The notes under the pieces: generated by a model
Told to the model about the DNA's origin: nothing
Database searches by the model: none
The model's input: only the letters and a program-made list of their open reading frames with translations
Program-made: the position numbers and the translations under genes
Part shown: one piece after another, positions 9,239 through 17,975 of the stretch
How positions within the stretch are numbered: position 1 is the first letter of the stretch
Layout: each line of letters begins with the position of its first letter
NCBI RefSeq assembly: GCF_026241335.1
Contig: NZ_JAPHAV010000001.1
Coordinates: 992,001 to 1,056,000 of the forward strand
Direction: 5' to 3'
From: Ochrobactrum chromiisoli
GTDB lineage: Bacteria > Pseudomonadota > Alphaproteobacteria > Rhizobiales > Rhizobiaceae
Length of the DNA stretch: 64,000 nucleotides

Positions 9239-10104
9239 AGATCGCCGTCACCGGAGCCAATGGATTTATCGGAAGCGCTGTTCTTGGACATTTGGCGCAA
9301 GAAGGCCATGCAAGCCTTGCTCTGTCTCGCAATGACCTTTCAAACCCCGACTTCTATGGCGTGGATACGGTTATTCATTGTGCTGCCCTTGCGCATCGCA
9401 CAGGGGCGGGCAGGCCACAGGCAGAGGCCTTTGATGCCGTTAATCATCGCCTGGCAGTTGAACTTGCCGAAAAAGCCCGACAGGCCGGTGTGCGTCGCTT
9501 CATTTTTGTCTCGACGATCTACACGATTGCACAAAACCCATCGCCGCTTACGCCGGATATGCCGCTTGCCCCGCGTGACGATTATGGACGTGCCAAAGCC
9601 AAGGCCGAAATTGCTCTGCTTGCCATGCGTGGTATCGAAGTGGTGATTGCGCGTCCTGTGCTTGTCTATGGACCGGATGCGAAGGCCAATCTGCGCGCTT
9701 TGATGCGGCTTTGCGACAGCGGCCTGCCTTTGCCATTGGGCGCTGCCAACAATCGCAGAAGTTTTGTCTCACTGGAAAATGTGGCGCGCGCCTTGGTGTT
9801 TTTGGCCAGCGCACCCTCAAATGCAGTTTCGGGCCAGATATTCCATCTTGCCGAGCCGGAACCACGTTCAACACGCGCGCTTGTATCAAAAGCACGTGCC
9901 GCGATGGGGCGTCCGTCGCGATTGCTGCCGGTGCCAGCCATTTTTATGAATATTTTGCTGACGTTGGTCGGCAGGAAGACGCTTTATGAACAGCTGTTCG
10001 GCGATATGGTCGCCGATACCGCATCATTGCTTGCAATTGGTTTTAACTATCTGCCGGGTGATCCCCAAATCGCAGCCATGGCGAAAGCTGCGCAGAAAGT
10101 TTAG
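9235..10104 (+). CDS. NAD-dependent epimerase/dehydratase family protein
   Basis: A 289-residue extended SDR. The N-terminus has the GANGFIGS nucleotide loop. HCAALAHRTG corresponds to the HxAA motif, FIFVSTIYT carries the Ser/Thr, and DDYGRAKAKAE gives the catalytic YxxxK. It resembles UDP-glucose 4-epimerase-like enzymes involved in polysaccharide sugars, but the exact substrate cannot be assigned. Translation is coupled to hdaA by a four-base overlap. The 3' end overlaps the convergent SH3 gene by four bases, so no terminator separates them. Confidence 0.85.
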   Translation: MKIAVTGANGFIGSAVLGHLAQEGHASLALSRNDLSNPDFYGVDTVIHCAALAHRTGAGRPQAEAFDAVNHRLAVELAEKARQAGVRRFIFVSTIYTIAQNPSPLTPDMPLAPRDDYGRAKAKAEIALLAMRGIEVVIARPVLVYGPDAKANLRALMRLCDSGLPLPLGAANNRRSFVSLENVARALVFLASAPSNAVSGQIFHLAEPEPRSTRALVSKARAAMGRPSRLLPVPAIFMNILLTLVGRKTLYEQLFGDMVADTASLLAIGFNYLPGDPQIAAMAKAAQKV

Positions 10105-10901
10105 TTCTTCTGTCCAACGGCCATCGGCGGCTGAATGCGTGTCTTCTGCACCACGGGCACCGCTGGGGCGGGCGCTTGTGGTTTTTTGGCAACCGATCCG
10201 GTGATCATCCCTGCGCTGTCAGGTTTGCTACGGCCACCGAGCAGCTGCTCTTCATGCACCCAGCCAATCATATTGGTCGAGGGCACAACAACACGGTGCC
10301 ATCTACCTGTTTTGCCATAGGAGCGCATTTCGCGCCCTTTATCCACAGTGCCGATTGAAGGCGACTTATCCCAGGCATTTTTGTGAATGATAAGCTTCGT
10401 CTTTGCATAGACCACGGATGGCGAGTGTGCGGCTGCATTTGTGCCGCGCGGCGGCATTGGCAAAGCACGTGCAGAGGCCGGGGGCGGTGGGACGAGCTTC
10501 TGCGTTGGCATCGGCGGCTTAGGCGCTTGAATGGCGGCTTGCTGCACAGGTTTGGGCTGTGCAGGCGCAACGGGTGCCGCAGGGCGAGGGACAGGACCAG
10601 CCGCGCCCGCATAATCTCTGGATTGCGTTTTCTTCTCGATCACTGCCCTTTCGGTAGGCTGTCGGGTCTCTGTCTTTGCAGGGGCAGAAGAGACGGTCTT
10701 TGGCGCACTCTGTTTGAAAAGCGCAGAAATGGCGGCTTGTGGGCTTTTATGTTGTGCCGTTGCCCACAGACTAAAAGCACCCAGACCCAATATTGCGCCG
10801 AGCGCCAATATTGGTGCGGATGAGCCTGAACTGGTTTTGCGCCCGCCTGAACGCCCACTTGAGCGTTTTGTCGGGCGGGAACTCCGTTTGCGTGGTGCCA
10901 T
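10101..10901 (-). CDS. SH3 domain protein with a single N-terminal membrane anchor
   Basis: About 266 residues, counted from the ATG at 10901. The order is a very basic cytoplasmic head (PRKRSSRPTKRSSGRSGGRK), one transmembrane helix (PILALGAILGLGAFSLWATA), and a Pro/Ala/Lys-rich linker of about 110 residues. A bacterial SH3 (DUF1058-like) domain follows, with KLIIHKNAWDKSPSIGTV, GRWHRVVVPSTNMIGWVH and EEQLLGG. The C-terminal tail is short and Pro/Val-rich. SH3b domains outside the membrane commonly contact peptidoglycan, so a wall-associated role is inferred. Topology (N-in, SH3 in the periplasm) follows the positive-inside rule. Confidence 0.8.
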   Translation of the reverse strand: MAPRKRSSRPTKRSSGRSGGRKTSSGSSAPILALGAILGLGAFSLWATAQHKSPQAAISALFKQSAPKTVSSAPAKTETRQPTERAVIEKKTQSRDYAGAAGPVPRPAAPVAPAQPKPVQQAAIQAPKPPMPTQKLVPPPPASARALPMPPRGTNAAAHSPSVVYAKTKLIIHKNAWDKSPSIGTVDKGREMRSYGKTGRWHRVVVPSTNMIGWVHEEQLLGGRSKPDSAGMITGSVAKKPQAPAPAVPVVQKTRIQPPMAVGQKN

Positions 10902-10999
10902 TTCTATGTCCCCTGTCCTGCTCGTAACGGTGTCCGAATCGCGACAGGAAGACACTAGCTCGTCTTCCTTCGCATTTGGTTACTGCGGACAAGCCGAAC

Positions 11000-11704
11000 C
11001 TAAACGGAGCGGGTGAGGCCACCATCAACGCGCAGATTTTGTCCCGTGATATAAGCGGCACCTTCAGAGGCAAGAAATGCAACGGTTGCAGCAATTTCTT
11101 CGCTGGTTCCGTAGCGCTGCAATGGCACGCTGTCGCGGCGTTCTTCGGTGGCAGGCAGGCTGTCGATCCAGCCCGGCAGAACATTGTTCATGCGGATATT
11201 GTCTGCTGCATAGGTGTCTGCAAAAACCTTCGTAAAAGAAGCAAGGCCTGCCCGAAAAACCGCCGAAGTCGGGAACATCGAGCTTGGCTCGAAAGCCCAT
11301 GCAGAGGATATATTGATGATCGTGCCGGATTTCTGCTTTTGCATGTAAGGCACCACAAGGCGGCTTGGGCGCACGACGTTGAGGAAATAAGTATCAAGAC
11401 CCTTGTGCCAGTCTTCATCGGTAATATCGAGAATAGGCGCACGTGGGCCATGACCGGCACTGTTGACCAATGTATCGATACGGCCCCATTTTTCGACTGC
11501 GAGATCGACGAGTTTCTTTAGATCATCCACCGACTGGTTGGAGCCGGTCACGCCAATGCCGCCCAGTTCTTTGGCAAGTGCTTCGCCTTTGCCTGAAGAT
11601 GATAAAATCGCGACCGCAAAGCCATCCTGCGAAAGACGCTTTGCAGATGCAGCACCCATGCCGCTGCCGGCTGCGGTGACGATTGCTACTTTTTGTACCG
11701 ACAT
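11000..11704 (-). CDS. Short-chain dehydrogenase/reductase-fold protein lacking the catalytic Tyr/Lys
   Basis: A 234-residue classical SDR fold. TAAGSGMGAASA is the nucleotide loop, NSAG stands for NNAG, NISS carries the active-site Ser, and the C-terminus reads YITGQNLRVDGG. The place where YxxxK should be, counted back from GLASFTK, reads Ser-Ala-Val-Phe-Arg. Both Tyr and Lys are therefore missing, and I checked the bases of this stretch directly. It may bind NAD(P) without normal reductase chemistry, or belong to a divergent conserved subfamily. It stands alone, with promoter sequences in the gap before the small gene at 11854. Confidence 0.85.
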   Translation of the reverse strand: MSVQKVAIVTAAGSGMGAASAKRLSQDGFAVAILSSSGKGEALAKELGGIGVTGSNQSVDDLKKLVDLAVEKWGRIDTLVNSAGHGPRAPILDITDEDWHKGLDTYFLNVVRPSRLVVPYMQKQKSGTIINISSAWAFEPSSMFPTSAVFRAGLASFTKVFADTYAADNIRMNNVLPGWIDSLPATEERRDSVPLQRYGTSEEIAATVAFLASEGAAYITGQNLRVDGGLTRSV

Positions 11705-11805
11705 TTCGCTATCCTTATGGGGTGAAGATGAAAGGAACGTAGCGCAGCAGCTTGAAATCCCAAGTCAATTTTCTTGAATTTAAGGTTTCATGATGCTGGT
11801 GGACA

Positions 11806-11833
11806 ATAAAAAACGCCGCTTGCGCGGCGTTTG
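11806..11833 (-). terminator. Rho-independent terminator of the 51-residue gene
   Basis: A 9-bp inverted repeat AAACGCCGC/GCGGCGTTT with a TTGC loop. Read on the minus strand, it ends in a T-run (TTTTTTATTG) 20 bases after the small gene's stop. Confidence 0.8.
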
Positions 11834-11853
11834 TTAAAAGACAGTCTGATCAA

Positions 11854-12009
11854 CTATTCCGGTTGAGACGACGTGCTTCCCGAAAAAGAGTCAGCAGATG
11901 CGGGCTCGTCGCGTTTCTGGCGCAATTCTTTTTGCTGAACGGCATCCCGAAATGCTGCCCATTCATTTTCGTGACGACGGTAAAGCGCATTTGAATTCTG
12001 CATATCCAT
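11854..12009 (-). CDS. Small hydrophilic protein of unknown function (51 aa)
   Basis: Starts MDMQNSNALYRR at an ATG preceded by GGGAG at good spacing, and ends in a Ser/Gln-rich tail. The middle is charged and helical (RRHENEWAAFRDAVQQKEL). A strong hairpin terminator follows directly, which supports a real, separately ended gene. No known domain is recognised. A longer reading frame runs through the ribosome site and is less likely. Confidence 0.6.
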   Translation of the reverse strand: MDMQNSNALYRRHENEWAAFRDAVQQKELRQKRDEPASADSFSGSTSSQPE

Positions 12010-12185
12010 TTCGATACTCCCGATTTTCGAGCCTCTGTTGACTTGACAAGCCAATTAACACGGACCGCGAAAAATAGTTGCATCACAAACGGTAAGCGAT
12101 TGAAATCTTAATCGATTTATATGTTTTTAACTCGATTAAGTATCCGACAAATGTGGATATTAGACGCGCATTTCAGACTAAGGGA

Positions 12186-12332
12186 TTAGTTCTCCTGAAT
12201 GGAGACACCATTTTCTCCGATTTTCATCTCTATACCGGAAGGCTTCGTTTCTTCCTGATAGGTATAGACCGCGAATCCGGCCACGATGACGATAAGAGCA
12301 CCTATAACCAGATAAAGACCGTTGCGATTCAC
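12186..12332 (-). CDS. Small single-pass membrane protein (48 aa, GTG start)
   Basis: Read on the minus strand, a GTG at 12332 is preceded by an AGGAG ribosome site at normal spacing. It opens 48 codons: NRNGLYLVIGALIVIVAGFA, then VYTYQEETKP, then the soluble tail IEMKIGENGVSIQEN. One transmembrane helix (about residues 5-24) with a short polar tail is seen. The frame is too short for most gene finders. The overlapping plus-strand frame lacks a ribosome site and protein-like composition. Function unknown. Confidence 0.6.
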   Translation of the reverse strand: MNRNGLYLVIGALIVIVAGFAVYTYQEETKPSGIEMKIGENGVSIQEN

Positions 12333-12513
12333 TCTGAAACTCCTGAAAATGTGAAGATGCAACTGAAACGCCCCAGCCTGGTGATTTGTTCCGACTTTTT
12401 GTTTAAACCAAAAACGCCAATAAGCGTATGAATGTGAATAAAATTCGCAAAGGCACTTTTTATCGCTTGCTTTATTTCTGTCGATTAACTAGGGAAGGGC
12501 CGCTTACAAAGCA

Positions 12514-12590
12514 CGGAGCGTAGCGCAGCCTGGTAGCGCACCTGATTTGGGATCAGGGGGTCGGAGGTTCGAATCCTCTCGCTCCGACCA
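12514..12590 (+). tRNA. tRNA-Pro (anticodon TGG)
   Basis: A 77-base cloverleaf with a CGGAGCG/CGCTCCG acceptor stem, D-loop AGCCTGGTAGCGCA, an anticodon arm with TTTGGGA in the loop (TGG), T-arm GGTTCGAATCC and an encoded CCA end. Confidence 0.97.
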
Positions 12591-12751
12591 TTTTCTTCAA
12601 GACAGTTTGCAAAGATGAAGTATGTCGCAGGCAGATGCTGTGGCGTGCGCCTTTATCGCGTTGACATGATGTGATGTGTAAACTATTGCCTTGATGAAAT
12701 TGTCGCCATTGATATGCGCGTCAGCAAAAGATTTGGATCAAGGTTCTTCAA

Positions 12752-13057
12752 ATGGTTGCACGTATTTACCGTCCAGCTAAGACCGCAATGCAGTCTGGTA
12801 AAGCCAAAACAGAAAACTGGCTTCTGGAATATGAGCCGGAGAGCGCCCGCAAGGTTGAGCCTCTGATGGGCTATACATCATCCGGCGATATGAAGAGCCA
12901 GATTCGCCTGTCATTTGACAGCCGTGAAGACGCAATCGAATACGCGACCCGTAACGGCATTGCTTATCGCGTGATCGAGCCGCACGAAGTGAAGCGCCGC
13001 AAGGTTTCCTATTCGGATAACTTCAGCTTCTATCGCGCCCAGCCTTGGACGCATTAA
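12752..13057 (+). CDS. ETC complex I accessory subunit (NDUFS4-like)
   Basis: A 101-residue protein of the NDUFS4/18-kDa family (ETC_C1_NDUFA4-type domain). This supernumerary subunit stabilises the peripheral arm of NADH:ubiquinone oxidoreductase in alphaproteobacteria and mitochondria. Diagnostic stretches are ARIYRPAKTAMQSGK, WLLEYEP, LTFDSREDAIEYA-like LSFDSREDAIEYA, and the C-terminal NFSFYRAQPWTH. It stands away from any nuo operon, between two tRNA genes, as is usual for this subunit. Confidence 0.92.
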   Translation: MVARIYRPAKTAMQSGKAKTENWLLEYEPESARKVEPLMGYTSSGDMKSQIRLSFDSREDAIEYATRNGIAYRVIEPHEVKRRKVSYSDNFSFYRAQPWTH

Positions 13058-13107
13058 CAGCTTTTCCCGGCCTCATGCTTCATGCTATGGCCGGGTTCTG
13101 ATGGTGA

Positions 13108-13184
13108 GGTCCCGTAGCTCAGCTGGATAGAGCACCGGCCTTCTAAGCCGTAGGTCACTGGTTCGAATCCAGTCGGGATCGCCA
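13108..13184 (+). tRNA. tRNA-Arg (anticodon TCT)
   Basis: A 77-base cloverleaf. The acceptor stem GGTCCCG/CGGGATC contains one G-T pair. The anticodon loop CTTCTAA carries TCT, the T-arm is GGTTCGAATCC and CCA is encoded. It marks the left edge of the accessory minus-strand block. Confidence 0.97.
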
Positions 13185-13359
13185 TTACTTTTCAATCGTT
13201 TATTCGATGTTCGTGCGGGAGCAGTTTACCGTTTTTTGGGGCGGTTTACAGAATAGTTGCTTTTCATCCTGCTGTTGCGTGCCTATTGGAGCGAAGCATG
13301 GATCGATAAAATGATGCTTCAACAAGATTGAAATGCATTCGAAGTCAGCGATTTCATCG

Positions 13360-13917
13360 TCATTTCGTTTTGGTATCAACATCAACTGCTTGTCTGGAAT
13401 CTAACGGGAGCCGCACAGTGGATGGGTGGCGCATGAGAATTCCGCCTGCACCGGTATCTCCATGCAGGTGCTGGAGTTTTCCAAACAGGTGTTGCGGTAT
13501 CAAGGCCGGCGGCAGCGACGACTTTCCGTTATGAGACATGAGTGGATGAGGTCCAGCCTTCGCCATCATTGTTCTCAGGTGTTGTCTGGGGACATATGGC
13601 ATGTCGCCAAGCAACAGAAGCGCATGGCTCGCTCCGCGTCTTTTTACGTATTGTAACCCGGCCCTCAGGCTCTGGCTTTGCGTTGATGAGTTCTTGGGAA
13701 ATAAAGGGCGTAAACCTGTGTGCCTGAATAGGCCTGCAACCGAAGGATCGCTTGCAACAATGACACCAAAACTAAATGGCAGCCCCTGGAGGGACGCTGC
13801 CACATGGGCTGCTAAGGGTTTTCCGTTATAGCGCGAAAGAAGTTTATTTCCGGCGCCAAACCGCCGGGATTTGCCAGCAGCCAAAACAAGTATTGCAATT
13901 TTTGCAGCCCCTCTCAT
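13360..13917 (-). CDS. MobA/MocA-like molybdenum cofactor nucleotidyltransferase
   Basis: A 185-residue NTP-transferase-3 protein. It has LVLAAGKSRRFGAGNK (the LxAGxSxRxGxxK nucleotide loop), LLLLGDMPYV (the GDMP metal site) and GDTGAGGIL. In this family MocA makes molybdopterin cytosine dinucleotide, the cofactor form of CO-dehydrogenase/xanthine-oxidase-type enzymes. That matches the Mo-hydroxylase genes upstream on the same strand. It overlaps the end of xdhC by four bases, so the two are translationally coupled. MCD specificity is inferred from context, not shown by a residue I can certify. Confidence 0.82.
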   Translation of the reverse strand: MRGAAKIAILVLAAGKSRRFGAGNKLLSRYNGKPLAAHVAASLQGLPFSFGVIVASDPSVAGLFRHTGLRPLFPKNSSTQSQSLRAGLQYVKRRGASHALLLLGDMPYVPRQHLRTMMAKAGPHPLMSHNGKSSLPPALIPQHLFGKLQHLHGDTGAGGILMRHPSTVRLPLDSRQAVDVDTKTK

Positions 13918-14885
13918 TGCGCGTCTTCTGCATGCATGCCTGAAAACGTACCATCCGTCGCATTTTGCAATATATGCGCAAGCACCGATACGCCTAGCGT
14001 ATGGGGATCACGAGTCGATGGAATAAGCCCGAGGGGAAAACGCAGCTTTTCGATATGCTCTGGCAAACAATTATGAGCGCCGAGCGTTTCGCATCGTTTC
14101 ACATGGGCGCGTCTGCTGCCCTGCGAACCGACAAAAAATGCGAGGCTGCTGAGTGCCTTAGATAAAATTATCGGCTCGCGATCATGATCGTGAAAGAACG
14201 TTACAACGGCAGTTCTGTTGTCTATTTCGACATTCTCGGGCCAATTGTTTGTAACAAGAGGCGAGGCCCAGGAAAAACGCGTCAGCACGTTCGGGTCTGG
14301 CGAGAACAATTCTACCCGACAACCGGCAGCAAGCGCGAGTTCGGCAAAACAAACTGTTTCCATGCCTGTCCCAAAAATCAAAACCCTGATCTGCGGCAGG
14401 ATTGTTAATTGCAGGCCCACGCCGGCCGGATTAAGTGACAAAGTTCCTTCTTCCCCCAAGCTCAGCATGGCTGGCGTTCGTGCCTTGAGTTGCGCTGCAA
14501 CGACACTCAAAAGCTGTTTGTCAGGAAACGGAAAAATCTGAATATCGAGCGCTCCACCACATGGGAGAGGAACATCCCAATAAGGCGAACCGCTGCCGTA
14601 ACGCACGCGCATGGCTTTGCCGGTTTCCATGGCCTTTTTCGCATTGAGCGCGACACTTTTGTCGATGCAGCCGGAGGAAAGATTTCCCCAGCTGCGACCA
14701 GAGGCATCGATCACCATTGCAGCACCGCAACGGCGATAGGATGGGCCTTCAACACCCACGATCACGGCAAGAGCGCAACATTCAGCGGATAGGGCTGGCA
14801 TCAAAGGAAAGTCATTTTCGTTGATCGAAACGGCGCGCACAGCCTCTTTCGTATCCGCGAACTCAGTTTGTCCCGTTGGCTTCAT
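13914..14885 (-). CDS. XdhC/CoxI family molybdenum-cofactor insertion protein
   Basis: About 323 residues from the ATG at 14885, which follows GGGGAA. The N-terminal XdhC_CoxI domain contains VEGPSYRRCGAAMVID and GNLSSGCIDKSVALNAKKAM. The C-terminal Rossmann-like XdhC domain begins at VLIFGTGMETVCFAELAL. Such proteins bind the sulfurated Mo cofactor and insert it into apo-hydroxylases. It lies 37 bases after the second large subunit and overlaps the mocA-like gene. It is very likely the dedicated maturation factor for one or both large subunits. Confidence 0.87.
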   Translation of the reverse strand: MKPTGQTEFADTKEAVRAVSINENDFPLMPALSAECCALAVIVGVEGPSYRRCGAAMVIDASGRSWGNLSSGCIDKSVALNAKKAMETGKAMRVRYGSGSPYWDVPLPCGGALDIQIFPFPDKQLLSVVAAQLKARTPAMLSLGEEGTLSLNPAGVGLQLTILPQIRVLIFGTGMETVCFAELALAAGCRVELFSPDPNVLTRFSWASPLVTNNWPENVEIDNRTAVVTFFHDHDREPIILSKALSSLAFFVGSQGSRRAHVKRCETLGAHNCLPEHIEKLRFPLGLIPSTRDPHTLGVSVLAHILQNATDGTFSGMHAEDAQ

Positions 14886-14922
14886 GCGCGTTCCCCGCTC
14901 TTTGCCGAAGTTCCCGAAAAAC

Positions 14923-17856
14923 TCACTCACCCAACGCTTTTTTGATCTTTTCCGGTGTGACCGGCAAATGATAAAAGCGCTTGCCTGTCGCATCGGTGAT
15001 GGCGTTTCCAATGGCAGAGACAATTGGGATCATGACCACTTCTGCCAAGCCTTTTGGCGGTGAGCTGTCAGAGAGTGGGTCGAGATATTCCGCTGTCTGG
15101 GTCCAAACCGCGACATCCTTACTGCGTGGGAGCGTATAGCGATTAAAATTCCACGTCCCGTCACCCGGACCATCATCATAAAGCGGCAGTTCCTCCATCA
15201 AAGCATGGCCAATACCCATCGCGACACCGCCTTGCTGCTGGCCTGAAACCAGCTGTGGAACGATAATGCTTCCGGGATCAAGCAGGCTGTGATGCCGCAT
15301 AATCTCCACTTCACCGGTAAAGCTATTGACGTTCAATTCCACAAGACAGGCCGCAGGCGTATAGGTTGTGACACCGGCATTGTTGCGCTGAACAGGCGGA
15401 TAGTTGACGCTGCGGCGTTTGAGGAAATCATAGCCTCCGGTCGTCATGCGGCTTTTGAGATCGTGGGAAGCGCCATCGCCATAACGCAAGGCGAGAAGGT
15501 CGACAGGCAATTCCCGGATTCCTGTGCCGGGTATATCAAATGCGGCAGTGGCCCATTCCCACCGGCTGAAACAATGAAGCGCCACACCGGTAATCAGCCC
15601 CATTTCATGCGCCTTTTTGGCAAGGCGTTCAAACGACAGTGTTTCCATGCCGCTGCCGCCAATGCCGCCCTCCACAACACGAAGATCGCCGAGTGTCATC
15701 ACACCGCTCGCTATCTGCCCACCTGAAACGCCTTCGCTCCAGATCGCGCGGCCAGCAGGCCAGAGCGTATTTTCAAACAGGAATCGTGCAGCTTGCTGTG
15801 TGCCAAAACCAAGGAAATAAGCGCTGTTGGAGGCACTCATCGCCGGAAGTGTGAACGGCACCCAAAATGGGTCCTTCTCAAGCTCATCCTGTTGGGGCTG
15901 GGTGGTTGTGTAGGGCGAGAAATTGCTGACCATGGGCAGCTCAGCGAATTCAGTCACGCCAAATTCGACGACATCAGGCACCTTGCCCAACATTTTTCTG
16001 ACCATAACCTGCTGTGCAGTCGTGGCACCAGTGCCGATTTCCTGCACACAATGGCGCATTGTCAATTGGCCATTTGCGTCAAATTCGAGGGCTAAGGCAC
16101 TTGTGTCTGCACCGGAGCCATAATCTTTTTGCACCTGCGCAAACCCAACCCCGTAAAGTCGGCCGGGATGGGCTGAATTATACTCGGCTCTGGCTTTTTC
16201 CCGGTTAAGCCACAGAGGGTGGTTTGCAGCACGATCAAGCATTTCCACATTGCGCAAATCGCCGAGCGGTTGTGCGCCCTGGGTGTTTTCATCACCGGCA
16301 TGCATGGCATTGCGGCGGCGCAATTCCATGGGATCGATACCCAATTCATCCGCAATTTCATCTACCATCAATTCGGTGATGCTCATGACCTGAATGGTGC
16401 CATAGCCGCGCATGGAACCGGCTTCGACGGCTGGTGTCGCAAGTGCTATGGCTGTCAGGTCCGATTGCGGGAAATAATAGATAGATTGTGCGGCGGTGGC
16501 AGCAACCTGTGCGACTGAGAATGAGAAATTGGCCCGCCCGCCACCGTTGCAATTGTAAAATCCTTTCAGGATTTCAAACTTTCCGCTTTTGCGATCAGCA
16601 ACGATTGTTACATCCATTTCGATCGAATGGCGTTTCATCCCCAGCTGAAACTGTTCGTAACGATCATTGGCCAACCGCACGGGCAAACCACCGCCATACA
16701 AACACGCGACGAGAGAATAGAAGGGGAAGATCGAATGATCTTTTGAGCCATACCCGACTGTTGTTCCCGTCAAAAGCTTAATCGTTTCCACGGGAAACTG
16801 CTTGTTGTCCTTGACGATCAATGCCGCTACCCGTGCCACTTCAAAAGGTGACTGTGCGGCGACAATCAAATGAAGCGACCGGGTGCTGGCGTCATACCAG
16901 GCGTTGCCGTTATCAGGCTCCATGGCACTCGGATCAATGGACTGTGAAAAGCCGTGCCGCTCCAACACAAATTTTCTGTCGTCCTTGCGTGCAGCATCAA
17001 TGGCTTTTTCGATGTCGGCAGCCGCATTCATGCCGCGCTGCATTGGTTCATAGTTTTCACGCGCGACAGCAAGCGGGTCACGCACGCCACCACCGCCGCG
17101 ATGTTTGGTGGTCACCGAAGTGGGGACGAAAACGCCCGTTGCGCTTTCTGATGGCCATGTTGGCGTGTTGCCGTCAAAGCCGCCCCAGATCACCGAATCC
17201 TGAATCGGCGAAAAAACAGATGAGGCTGACGGCGTATCCCCGCCGATGCGCACATAACGGGCCGCGCCGTAATTGGCTGGTGGCTTTGGTCCTGTTTCAG
17301 CACCATATTTCACCACGCTCGTTTCAAAGCGCAAACGGCGTTTGGCAGCATCAAAGCGATCAAAATCGCGGTAAATGAGCAGGGCAACCGGCTGTCCGAG
17401 CAAGGGCGCGGTCTCGCCCTTGGGCAAAAGAAAATACTTTCCATAAAAGCCTTCATCCAGCCCTTCGGGTTGCGGAGCCAGAATGCCATCGCGTTCAAGG
17501 TCTTCATGCAGGATCAGGCGATCAGGTTGTAAATCGGGACCCAGAACGGAGAGGTCCACCATCTCAAATGCCCGATCGGCTTTTGTCGCCTTGATAAAAA
17601 AGGCATGCGCCTGATCTTTGGGCCAGCCTTCGAGATCGCGGGCGCGATAATCGCGTGAGAAGGTCTTGTCACCCGTTACCTTACGAATGGCATCCCAGCG
17701 GTAGCGTGCCTTTCCATCCTGGCCCAGCCAGTCAGACGCGCTTAGGCCGGATTGTACCTCTTCTGCATGTGCTGCGGGCAGGCGTCCAATCATCACAGCA
17801 ATGCCGGCAATTGTTCCCAGCTTGATAAAATTACGACGTGAAATATGTGAATCCAT
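14923..17856 (-). CDS. Exported molybdenum hydroxylase large subunit, copy 2
   Basis: A 977-residue protein of the xanthine dehydrogenase/IorB superfamily (aldehyde oxidase-type molybdopterin-binding subunit). A twin-arginine signal, SRRNFIKLG, is followed by a hydrophobic stretch ending AHA. Later come the substrate and cofactor regions HGFSQSIDPSAMEPDN, STVGYGSKDHS-like GTTVGYGSKD, EAGSMRGYG and QEIGTGATTAQQV. The active-site Glu lies in PPKGLAEVVMIP. It is longer than typical IorB proteins (roughly 700-780). It closely resembles copy 1 at 19837, blocks such as NDRYEQFQ and GFDGNTP being identical, but no small subunit follows it. A GGAGGG site precedes the ATG. The substrate may be an N-heterocycle or an aldehyde, and is undetermined. 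Confidence 0.88.
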   Translation of the reverse strand: MDSHISRRNFIKLGTIAGIAVMIGRLPAAHAEEVQSGLSASDWLGQDGKARYRWDAIRKVTGDKTFSRDYRARDLEGWPKDQAHAFFIKATKADRAFEMVDLSVLGPDLQPDRLILHEDLERDGILAPQPEGLDEGFYGKYFLLPKGETAPLLGQPVALLIYRDFDRFDAAKRRLRFETSVVKYGAETGPKPPANYGAARYVRIGGDTPSASSVFSPIQDSVIWGGFDGNTPTWPSESATGVFVPTSVTTKHRGGGGVRDPLAVARENYEPMQRGMNAAADIEKAIDAARKDDRKFVLERHGFSQSIDPSAMEPDNGNAWYDASTRSLHLIVAAQSPFEVARVAALIVKDNKQFPVETIKLLTGTTVGYGSKDHSIFPFYSLVACLYGGGLPVRLANDRYEQFQLGMKRHSIEMDVTIVADRKSGKFEILKGFYNCNGGGRANFSFSVAQVAATAAQSIYYFPQSDLTAIALATPAVEAGSMRGYGTIQVMSITELMVDEIADELGIDPMELRRRNAMHAGDENTQGAQPLGDLRNVEMLDRAANHPLWLNREKARAEYNSAHPGRLYGVGFAQVQKDYGSGADTSALALEFDANGQLTMRHCVQEIGTGATTAQQVMVRKMLGKVPDVVEFGVTEFAELPMVSNFSPYTTTQPQQDELEKDPFWVPFTLPAMSASNSAYFLGFGTQQAARFLFENTLWPAGRAIWSEGVSGGQIASGVMTLGDLRVVEGGIGGSGMETLSFERLAKKAHEMGLITGVALHCFSRWEWATAAFDIPGTGIRELPVDLLALRYGDGASHDLKSRMTTGGYDFLKRRSVNYPPVQRNNAGVTTYTPAACLVELNVNSFTGEVEIMRHHSLLDPGSIIVPQLVSGQQQGGVAMGIGHALMEELPLYDDGPGDGTWNFNRYTLPRSKDVAVWTQTAEYLDPLSDSSPPKGLAEVVMIPIVSAIGNAITDATGKRFYHLPVTPEKIKKALGE

Positions 17857-17975
17857 TATGCCCTCCGGCGTGATCCGATAGCATTACAAAACAGCTTACA
17901 GTCTTTGGGTTTGGCCATGTATTTTTGTAGAAATTTCTTATAGCGGCGGATCTGTTTTTCCAGACCCGCCTCTTC

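Noticed and set aside
12153-12431. 92-codon plus-strand frame
   Set aside because: No ribosome site and poor protein composition; the 48-codon minus-strand gene fits better.
13200-13385. 61-codon minus-strand frame
   Set aside because: No ribosome site; overlaps the end of the mocA-like gene and has no recognisable domain.
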